Part shown: positions 50,777-59,000 of the stretch, piece by piece
Layout: every line of letters starts with the position of its first letter
Numbering within the stretch: the stretch's first letter is position 1
Assembly (NCBI RefSeq): GCF_001314325.1
Contig: NZ_CP009431.1
Span: 1 to 64,000, forward strand
Direction: 5' to 3'
DNA: 64,000 nucleotides
Origin: Sphingopyxis macrogoltabida
Lineage (GTDB): Bacteria; Pseudomonadota; Alphaproteobacteria; Sphingomonadales; Sphingomonadaceae
Program-made: the position numbers and the translations under genes
Notes under the pieces: generated by a model
What the model was told of the DNA's origin: nothing
Database searches by the model: none
What the model saw: only the letters and a program-made list of their open reading frames with translations

Positions 50777-52198
50777 GGTCGCGTCCGTCAAGGTGGTGTA
50801 ATTTCGGCTGTGGCCGTGGGCCATCGTCAGGCGGCTTTGGCGGTGATGTGTAGGGGCTGATTTTCCTCCTCGATCATGGGTTGGTTGAGTTCGGCCATGC
50901 CTTCGATCTGCATGTATCGGTGCTGGAGCTGCCACTCGTCGTTCTGCTCCATCAGCACAGCCCCGACGAGGCGGATGATGCTGTCTTCGTTCGGGAAGAT
51001 TCCGACGACGTCGGCGCGGCGCTTGACCTCCTTGTTGAGCCGCTCGAGCGGATTGGTTGAGTGTAACTTCGTGCGGTGCTGGGTGGGAAAGCCGGTGTAG
51101 GCGAGCACGTCGGTTTCGGCCTCGTCCATGCAGGCGCCGAGCTTGGGCCAACGGGTGCGCAACTGGTCGGCGACCTGTCGCCAGACCTGCGTTGCGCTTT
51201 TCTGATCGGGCTGCAGGAAGACCTGGCGGATCGCGGCGGCGACGACAGTGTTCTGGCCCTTGGGCACATAGGACAGGGCATTGCGCATGAAGTGCACCCG
51301 GCAGCGCTGCCAGGTGGCGCCCATGACGCGGGTGATCGCGCCCTTGAGGCCCTCGTGAGCATCGGAGATGACCAGCTTCACGCCGGTAAGACCGCGCCGA
51401 ACAAGGTCCTTCAGGAAGTCGGACCAGAAGACCTCCGCTTCCGAGGGGCCGATATGCAGGCCGACGATCTCGCGCCGGCCCTCGGTGTTGACGGCCATGG
51501 CGATTATTGCGGCAACGCTGATGATCCGCCCGCCTTCGCGTACCTTGAGATAGGTGGCATCGAGCCAGAGATACGGCCATTCGCCGGTGAGCGGGCGTTT
51601 CAGAAAGGCATGGACGCGCTCGTCAATGTCCTTGCAAAGCTTGGAGACGGTGGACTTGGAGATGCCGGTCATGCCCATGGCCTGGACGAGTTCATCGACC
51701 CGCCGGGTGCTGACCCCGCCGATCCACGCTTCCTGGATCACCGCAACCAGCGCTTTCTCGACCATCTTGCGGGGCTCAAGGAAGCCCGGAAAGTAGGACC
51801 CAGCACGCAGCTTGGGGATTTTCAGGTTCAGCGTGCCTACCCGGGTATCCAGCGAACGGTCGCGATAGCCGTTGCGCCAGGTCGCGCGCTCGCTGCTGCG
51901 TTCGTGGCGACCCGCGCCGATCAGGCCATCAACGTCGGCCTCCATGATCAGCTGCAGCACGTTCTCGGCGATGGTGCGCAAAAAATCCGGTTGGCCGCCC
52001 TTCGCAGCAAGCTCTTCGATCAGTAATCTGTCCTCGGTCATCGGGAACTCCTCTTCGTCACGGTTGAAGTGTGCAAACTCCACCATAACGATGAACCCGG
52101 TGGCCACCAGCGACGCCGCATTCCGGGGTGGGGCATGCCCCACCCCGGAATACACCATCGCCTACACCGGAAATTACACCACGAGCGCGGACGCTAAC
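50777..52198 (-). mobile_element. IS256-family insertion sequence, copy 2
   Basis: 1,422 bp, inverted relative to the copy at 15178-16599. The 8-bp target duplication ATAGTTTG stands at 50769-50776 and 52199-52206. It carries the same 32-bp palindrome (52120-52151). Confidence 0.93.
50827..52041 (-). CDS. IS256-family transposase, copy 2
   Basis: 404-residue DDE transposase, identical in protein sequence to copy 1 (see 15335-16549 for the motifs). Start at 52041 by the same GAGGAG ribosome-binding site. Intact. Confidence 0.95.
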   Translation of the reverse strand: MTEDRLLIEELAAKGGQPDFLRTIAENVLQLIMEADVDGLIGAGRHERSSERATWRNGYRDRSLDTRVGTLNLKIPKLRAGSYFPGFLEPRKMVEKALVAVIQEAWIGGVSTRRVDELVQAMGMTGISKSTVSKLCKDIDERVHAFLKRPLTGEWPYLWLDATYLKVREGGRIISVAAIIAMAVNTEGRREIVGLHIGPSEAEVFWSDFLKDLVRRGLTGVKLVISDAHEGLKGAITRVMGATWQRCRVHFMRNALSYVPKGQNTVVAAAIRQVFLQPDQKSATQVWRQVADQLRTRWPKLGACMDEAETDVLAYTGFPTQHRTKLHSTNPLERLNKEVKRRADVVGIFPNEDSIIRLVGAVLMEQNDEWQLQHRYMQIEGMAELNQPMIEEENQPLHITAKAA

Positions 52199-52206
52199 AT
52201 AGTTTG

Positions 52207-52732
52207 CCATTCAATGCTCGTTTCGACCCTGTTATCAGTCACCTTGCGGTTGGCCGTATGTCAAGACTGTATCACTAGCTACCAAGGATGCGTGGGCCTT
52301 CGAGATAATGCATTTTTTGCACGGCAACCGGTCGCTTGCCACCTTGTCCAAGGGCAGTAACAAACCCCTGTCGGCTGACTATTTCTGGCAGAGGGAGCGG
52401 CTTTGGCTTTTCTGTCGAGTTCTTTTGTGATCGCGCTGCTGCTGCCATTGCGATAGGCTGGCGCAACCCACTACACCCAAAGGAGGGAAGCTCATTGGTA
52501 CCCAAGATTGGTGAGCAGGGCAGCCAAATTTTGCTTTATCAATCATTTCCGCAAGATTTTGCAGTCTATTGATGGCTATATGGCGTTATGGTCTGCGTGT
52601 GGGAGCGACTGGCGATGCATAACATGCGGGTCATTTCGAAAACTTTGGGGACATAGCTTGTCGGCGAATCCAAAAACTGCGGCATGGGTACGTTTCCTTC
52701 GGAACTACGGACCGATACCGACCAACGACAAT
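52207..52732. other. Leader region of the DptFGH-like cassette
   Basis: About 525 bp before the preferred start of the first cassette gene. AAAGGAGG at 52479-52486 is the best ribosome-binding site here and precedes TTG 52495, opening a 25-codon frame (VPKIGEQGSQILLYQSFPQD...) that ends at 52572. It may be a leader peptide or mark an upstream start. The frame of the ATPase gene is open from 52508, so its real start is not settled. Confidence 0.35.
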
Positions 52733-54493
52733 ATGTACGACGAGTCGATCCAGCGGGCTTTGCGACGCCACAAGATCCGTCCGATTACGTTGCCGGCGCC
52801 CCTCCGTGAAGAACTCGTTGAGATGTTCAAGGGCGATACGCCCGTATCCCACATTATCACAGGCACCGCCGGCGATGGGAAAACATATCATTGCCGGGAG
52901 GTGTGGACCGAACTCGGCGGAGATATTACTTCCTGGAACCAAGGCGACAAGATTCAACGTCTGGCAATAGGGGAACGAACGCTCGTAATCGTCAAGGATT
53001 TGAGCGAGCTTCGCGACGATGAAAGCGATGAACTGATCGTCGAGTTTGCACGCGACGTCGCGAATCCGGCGTCTCAGACTTTCTACCTGTTCGCAGCCAA
53101 CCACGGGCAGTTGCTCGAGAAACTCAAATCCGCACCATCCACACCCGAGGTGACGCGGGTCGGCAAGGTGGTCGAAGACCTGCTAGTGACCAACGTCAGC
53201 GCCGATGAGGGCATAGCACTCGATCTGACCGATCTCAGCAGATCGCCGGCCGCCGATATGGCAATGGCAATTATCAATGAGGTAACCGGGCATGAGGATT
53301 GGGTAGGTTGCGATAGCTGCAACGCCAACGGCGACGGGTCATGCCCGATCTTCGAAAACCGCCGTCGGCTGATCGGTGACGATCAGGACGATCCATTCAA
53401 GCGTAGACTGACGGAATTGATCGAACTGAGCGAGCGCAATGGTAGCCATTTCCCCGTGCGGCAATTGCTTGCGCTGGTCGCCAATGCGATCCTCGGACAT
53501 CCCGACGCACGCGATGGCTTGATGAGCTGCAACGATGTTACGACGATACAGGCGTCCGGTAAGTCCGATCTTGCTAGCATTTACCGCAATGTCTTTGGTG
53601 AGAACTTGAAACCCAGCAAGGCTGAGAAGACTGAGCTGTTCCGCAAGCTTAACGCCTTTGGCATCGGTGCCGAGACGAGCAACCGTGTCGACAATCTCCT
53701 TGTCTATGGGGCCGATGACCCTGCCTACGCTGCCGACTACGCCGCGCTGGTGCTCAACGATCCGGTCTACGGCGCTACGCCTGCTTATGCGACAGCACAG
53801 CGCAGCTACCTCGAAGGTGCCGATGATGGCGACAGGTCGGGCTTTCTAGGGGTGCTTCGAGCGCAGCGACAGCGTTTATTCTTCACTTTGCCAGATGCCA
53901 AAGCGGCCGACTATGATCTCTGGGACCTAACCGTCTTCCGCTACGCCGGCCTCTATCTTGCGGTCGCCGAGAACATTGCGGCGCGGCAGGCGGTGCCACG
54001 GGAAGCGCTCAATATGGTAGTGCGCGGTCTCAATCGCATTTTTACCGGTATGCTCGTGCAAAACCAAGACGAGCTCGTGCTGGCGACTTCGGGCAGCTAC
54101 TCGCAGTCGAAGCGCAGCCCGCTTCTTGACGAACTTATTTCGGTCCCGCGCTCGGGCGGAGAAGAAGTCAGCATTGTGGCCGATCAAGCCGATGGCTTCG
54201 GCGTTTTGGTTAAACTCGTAAGAGGCAGCGAGATCGCCCCAGTGTTTCTGCCCTTGTCTCCGACACGCTTCGAATTTTTAGGTCGTGTTGCCGAAGGCGC
54301 ACTTCCGAGCAGTTTCTCGCTCGAATGCCATGAGGATTTGCTGGCTTTCAAGGCGCGCCTTCTGCGTGAGACCGAAAACCGCCGCAAGCTCGACGGCGAT
54401 GAGGAATCGCCTGACGGCGAGCTGGTCCTGCGCTTTATTGAACTCAATTCCAATGGACGCGCCCAGCCGCGCCGGGTGATCGTACGGGTATGA
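52733..54493 (+). CDS. DptF-like P-loop ATPase of a restriction/defence cassette
   Basis: An ATPase of about 586 residues from ATG 52733 (661 if from 52508). Near the N-terminus (about 35-50) lies a P-loop, ITGTAGDGKTYHCREVW, and a Walker B-like VIVKDLSELRDDE about 45 residues later. A Cys cluster (CDSCNANGDGSC) could bind metal. Size and place as first of three coupled genes ending in a giant FtsK-like protein resemble DptF of DNA phosphorothioation-dependent restriction; the assignment is by layout, not by a proven match. It overlaps the next gene by ATGA. Confidence 0.5.
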   Translation: MYDESIQRALRRHKIRPITLPAPLREELVEMFKGDTPVSHIITGTAGDGKTYHCREVWTELGGDITSWNQGDKIQRLAIGERTLVIVKDLSELRDDESDELIVEFARDVANPASQTFYLFAANHGQLLEKLKSAPSTPEVTRVGKVVEDLLVTNVSADEGIALDLTDLSRSPAADMAMAIINEVTGHEDWVGCDSCNANGDGSCPIFENRRRLIGDDQDDPFKRRLTELIELSERNGSHFPVRQLLALVANAILGHPDARDGLMSCNDVTTIQASGKSDLASIYRNVFGENLKPSKAEKTELFRKLNAFGIGAETSNRVDNLLVYGADDPAYAADYAALVLNDPVYGATPAYATAQRSYLEGADDGDRSGFLGVLRAQRQRLFFTLPDAKAADYDLWDLTVFRYAGLYLAVAENIAARQAVPREALNMVVRGLNRIFTGMLVQNQDELVLATSGSYSQSKRSPLLDELISVPRSGGEEVSIVADQADGFGVLVKLVRGSEIAPVFLPLSPTRFEFLGRVAEGALPSSFSLECHEDLLAFKARLLRETENRRKLDGDEESPDGELVLRFIELNSNGRAQPRRVIVRV

Positions 54494-56037
54494 CAATGGA
54501 AATTTTGGCTCGTCCGACCGAGTTCGAGGACCGCTCCGGCCCGGCATTCTGGATCGATGAAGCTATTTGGGGTCACCGCTTGCACGATGAGCAGGCACCC
54601 TGGCTGATTTTCCTCGAATTTATGACGGTTTTGCTCGCTGAACATCGCGAGGGCCGGGCGCTCAAGGAGGACCGCCTCAACAGCCTTTCATACAAACCGC
54701 AGCTGCAACTGCGACTTCGCAATCTCGTCTTCAACAACCCGCACATCATGACTGTTCGCGCCGAGGCTCGATCGGACGAGGCAGCTTGGGCGATGTGGCT
54801 CGAAAGAATGGCCGAAAGTGCTGGCGGTATCGAGAGGCCGGACTTCGCATATCTGCGCGACCGGTTCGAGAGTTTCGACGATTTTGCCTCCGTACTGAGC
54901 TTTCTTCAAGGCTCGGCGATAGAAGGGACGAGCAACAAGCGCTGGAGTTCGAAGTTTGTTTTTCCGTTCGGCCCGCACGCGTTGTACGAGGATGTGAACG
55001 TCAAGCCGAGCGGTAGCGTCTCGAACGATCGGCGCTTTTTTGCGCGATCCGGCGAACTGCTTTATTTGATGCTGAGCCGGAGCCAGCATGCCGACGCCCT
55101 GCGTGGTTTGCTGGTCAGTCGCTTTCTCGAAAGCCCTGCACCCTACGACAGCATGGCGCATGCGCTGCAGGGTGAGCGGCAGCTTGCGAAGCAAGAACGC
55201 GCCGGCGCTTACCTGCCCTGCTCGAGCCATCCGATCTTCGACCGGCTAGCCGCTGACTGGCTGGCGATCCTGAGGCTTCCGATCCCGGCGCACGACGCGA
55301 TACCGCATCTGGTCACAATGACCGGCCTGAACCTCCTATTGTACCAGCTCGACCGCGCCCGCGAATTGCTCGATCGGCCGCCAATCAGCCTAGTGTGTGA
55401 GATCGTTTCGCCGCGCAAATCGGTGGTGCGCGATCTCTCGGCCGATAGCTATCAGCATAACAACATGCTGCCTCAGCAAGCCATCGAGCGCTTCGTGCGG
55501 CGAGTTATCGAGACCGATGCCTGGACCGAAGCGCTGGCGTCGGATGACCCTACGCTCAATACCATCGACATATTGAAGCGAGAATTTGGGTGGCCCGATG
55601 GCGATGACGACCAACTCTCTGCTGATCCGCAGGCCTTTGTCGATGAACTCGTCGGGCGCGCAACCGTTCGCCACAAACAACATGTTGGCAAGATCCATAT
55701 GACGTGGGCCCGCGCTATCGGATTATCTTCACGGCGCTCGAGCCGCCGGGTTCGCTATGCCCCGACCGACCGGTTGCTCAAGACTTTGGTCATCGCCTGT
55801 GTAAGTGAACGCCTCGAATTCAAGGATTTTCTAGTGCGCATTAACGAGCGCTACGGCTTTGTAATCGGCGACGCGCAGGCGCGCCAATTCATTGATTCTG
55901 GTACTGCCGACCAAGAGGATTTTTCAGACAACGCCCATCGCTTGGAAGAGCGGCTCGCCAGCCTCGGTCTCCTGAAACGGCTCTCGGATAGTTGCGCCTA
56001 TGTAGAGAACCCCTTCCAGCGAGACGTAGCCGCGTGA
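54490..56037 (+). CDS. DptG-like protein of the restriction/defence cassette
   Basis: A 515-residue protein without a recognised domain. It is mostly helical and acidic-aromatic in the first half (FWIDEAIWGHRLHDEQAPWL), has a central SGELLYLMLSRSQHADALRG block and a winged-helix-like end (TDRLLKTLVIACV, RLEERLASLGLLKRLSD). Start and stop overlap both neighbours (ATGA and GTGA), so its product is made in step with the ATPase and translocase, as expected for a complex. DptG is of similar length; that match is inferred from order. Confidence 0.5.
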   Translation: MTMEILARPTEFEDRSGPAFWIDEAIWGHRLHDEQAPWLIFLEFMTVLLAEHREGRALKEDRLNSLSYKPQLQLRLRNLVFNNPHIMTVRAEARSDEAAWAMWLERMAESAGGIERPDFAYLRDRFESFDDFASVLSFLQGSAIEGTSNKRWSSKFVFPFGPHALYEDVNVKPSGSVSNDRRFFARSGELLYLMLSRSQHADALRGLLVSRFLESPAPYDSMAHALQGERQLAKQERAGAYLPCSSHPIFDRLAADWLAILRLPIPAHDAIPHLVTMTGLNLLLYQLDRARELLDRPPISLVCEIVSPRKSVVRDLSADSYQHNNMLPQQAIERFVRRVIETDAWTEALASDDPTLNTIDILKREFGWPDGDDDQLSADPQAFVDELVGRATVRHKQHVGKIHMTWARAIGLSSRRSSRRVRYAPTDRLLKTLVIACVSERLEFKDFLVRINERYGFVIGDAQARQFIDSGTADQEDFSDNAHRLEERLASLGLLKRLSDSCAYVENPFQRDVAA

Positions 56038-59000
56038 CCCCGTCAGACCTGATTGGTGCCGCTGGCGCGACCTCCATCCGCTTTCGCCTCGAGGCTTTAA
56101 CGCCTGACGATGAACTGGCGCGCTATTTGCTCGACCGGCTGACCGGTGAACAAGTTGCTGCGATCACACGCGCGTTGCTCGCCGACCCGGCGACCGCGAG
56201 TAAGCTGATGATTGCCCTTCCACGCGATCTTGTTGGACCATTTGGGTTGCCCGAGACGGTCATCACCGACGAACGTACCGTGCGGGTCCGCAACTCGGCT
56301 TGTAACCAGCCCGCAATGCTTCTGGCGAACACCGACGACGATCAGGGCGCATCGCTTGGTGACGTGACATTGATTGGGGCAAAGCAGCTCACCGAGGAGT
56401 CCGGTCCTTGGGTCGATGCCGCTGCAGCTGGTTTGGGCTTGAGTGAAGGCCAGATCGAAGGATGGAAGGCAGCGCTAAAGGGTTTGAACAGCGCTGATGA
56501 TTGGACGCTGCATCAAATTGGCACCTATGTCGCGATGACGCGAGAGCGAATCGATACAGAGGCGGTTCCAGTTGCAGCAGCCTTGGGGTGGGCACTGCCG
56601 GCACTGCGTTTGCCGCGCGACAGCGGCTATTTTATGGGGCTCGGCGACAAGGATCGCGAGCAGCCCCGGCGCTGGAAAAAGCTGTTTGAGAAGCTCGTCT
56701 CCGACCGCAAACCGCTGCTGGTCAAACAGCGCCCCAATCGGCAGATAATCGAGAGCGAGGAACTTCGCAGCCAGTTCGACGAGGTGCGTGAGGACATCCC
56801 GGCCGAAGTCCATCCAACGATCCATGCCTTTATCGATACTGCGCCCGGTTGGGGGCCTGAGGCCGAAGCGCTGGCGAGCTTTGAATGGGAAGGGCAGAGC
56901 GTTCTCCAACTCTTCTCGGGCATCAAGCTCAAGAAGACGTCATTCGCTCAGGAAACGATAAATTTCTTCGATTTCACGCTGCCTGACAGGTTGAGCGCGG
57001 CCGACCAAGACTATCTCGCGACCCTCAAGACTCGCTCTCTCAAGGAAACTCGCGACGACGACCGCGACTTCTTCGAGGCCCATCGCGACGACCTCGGACA
57101 AGACAAGGCGCTGCGCGTCAAATGGGAACGGTTCATCTTCGGCCGCCCGATTGAATGTACGGATTTCCTTGAAGGTCTGCTACGCGCTATCGAACGCCTG
57201 TTCGGACAGGTTAATCTTGTTGGCGGATCGCGAAAGCTTGTGATCAAGTCTTCGCGGCGCACACGCAACCAGTTCCTCGATCTCAACGCCGATGTCGGGC
57301 TGTCCTTCGGCCTACGCTATCGCGGCCTCAAGGATTTGATCGGCCCCGCAGTCGAGTGGGATGTACCGTACCTCTTCGCCTATGAAGAGTTGCTTGACCG
57401 CGCCAAGGCGCGTCAGAAGAAATATCGCCGAAACGAGTCTACCGCGCGGGGCGCGATCCAGATTAAATTCGACATCGCCTTGTCCGTCGGTAGTGAACGC
57501 GCGACCGTACAGCTCGTGTGGTCGGGCCAGCCAGGCGTGATCGGGCTCGAACTACCGAAGGACATCGGGCGATTGCTTAAGCGCCCCTTCGTACGCAGCC
57601 ATGTTGCGCGTCTACCGGTCAGTCGGAAAGGCGCGCTGCAGGCCGTGTCGCTATCCGATGTCGGCACCTTGCAGCCTGCCTTCGGCCAGGATTCGGGCAC
57701 CTTGGTCCCGCGCACTAACGCCGGCGATGATATCGCAAAGCTTTTCCCCAAAGCGCTGAAGGCGGCAAAGGATGCCGGGCGAATCGATGTCGCCGGCTTC
57801 ACGGCGATCGAGGCCGCTTGGACGCATTTTGCGAAACTCTATGGTGAGGCGCTCACCGCACTGCAAAGCTCCGGCTATGCCTCGGGCACGTTGATTGCAC
57901 AGGCTGACGCTTATGGTGCATTGCTTGGCGCGTTACTCGTGCATGCTGTTGGCGACCTCAATCGCCGTGACTTGTGGGAGCCGCTTCTAAGCATCGGCAC
58001 CGTCCGCGTACTAGGTGGAGGACCGTCGGCGATTGTTGCGCCGTGGCACCCGCTCCGGCTTGCTGCGAGTGCGTCGAAGATGCGGTCGGTTGCAGGCCTT
58101 GCAGACTATCTCCTCTCCGATGTTGATGTGAACTTCGGCGATCCCCGCTTGTTTTTCGCCGACCTGCGCGACGAGCTCGCCCATCCGCTCTTCCCTGAGA
58201 TCGCGGTCGGCTATGACGCTGGCGAAGCGATCTTGTTGGCTGAAACTAGCACTGTGAACGACTATAGCTTGGTCGAGCGTCCAGTGCGCGACCCATCCGA
58301 AGCCACCACCGATGTCGATCCGGCCGAAGCCGCGAGGCAGATCCGCAGCTTGCTGGAACGATATCTCGATTTGCAGCCACACGAGCGCTCGAACCTCAGT
58401 ATCATGCTGTTCAACTGTGATGCGGCAGGACTGCCTCTCGCCACCGTCAATGCGCTGGGCTCTGTCCAGGATCAGGACGAGATGCATTGCAATGTTCTAG
58501 TGCGTCACCGCGATCGCTCGCGTCTCTCACGCGTTTACACTGAGCTGCTCGAGCGCTCAGAAGGCGATCCCGATGCGGTGGTGGTGAGTGAGACCTCACG
58601 CAACTTCATGTCAAAGCTGCGCATCGGCGTTATGCTGGACAAGGGAACGACAGGCAGCAGTGGAACTCGCGAGATCGATGTCGCTTTCTTGCACGATGTC
58701 GTGTCACGCCAGGCGCGCGAGCAATGGTTTCCGGTGCCGGCGATTAGCGATAATCCAAGTTTGCTCGAGCATGTTCCGGCGCGATGGTCCTACCGCCGCG
58801 TCACCTCGGAGGACGAGCTCAAGGCCACAAGCTATCTCACTTGTCCACGCCAGCCCGATGCAGGCTGGGCCTATGTCGACGCCGTAGCAAATATCGTCCG
58901 GCGCCAGTCCCATGCGCCCAACGAGCATTATCTGCCCGCACGTCAGATCTCGTTCCAAGACGGCGGCCTCAAGGCGATGTTCGAGGAAGTGCATGGGCTC

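Larger units (their letters stand above)
50571..52210 (-). pseudogene. 69-codon gene broken by IS256 after its third codon
   Basis: With the IS and one target duplication removed, an intact small gene appears, starting at 52210 and ending at 50571. It begins MANYDDALKVMDAV and ends HGGDWPKAD, with a charged helical middle (PHEIDRLCERLF, DEVAIAWKRISKY). The family is not recognised. The IS256 lies between codons for Tyr and Asp near the start, so the gene should be inactive. Confidence 0.7.

Noticed and set aside
15178..52198. Inversion of the 15-52 kb segment by recombination between the IS256 copies
   Set aside because: Each copy is flanked by its own matching 8-bp duplication (CGCGTGCG and ATAGTTTG), which an inversion would have shuffled.
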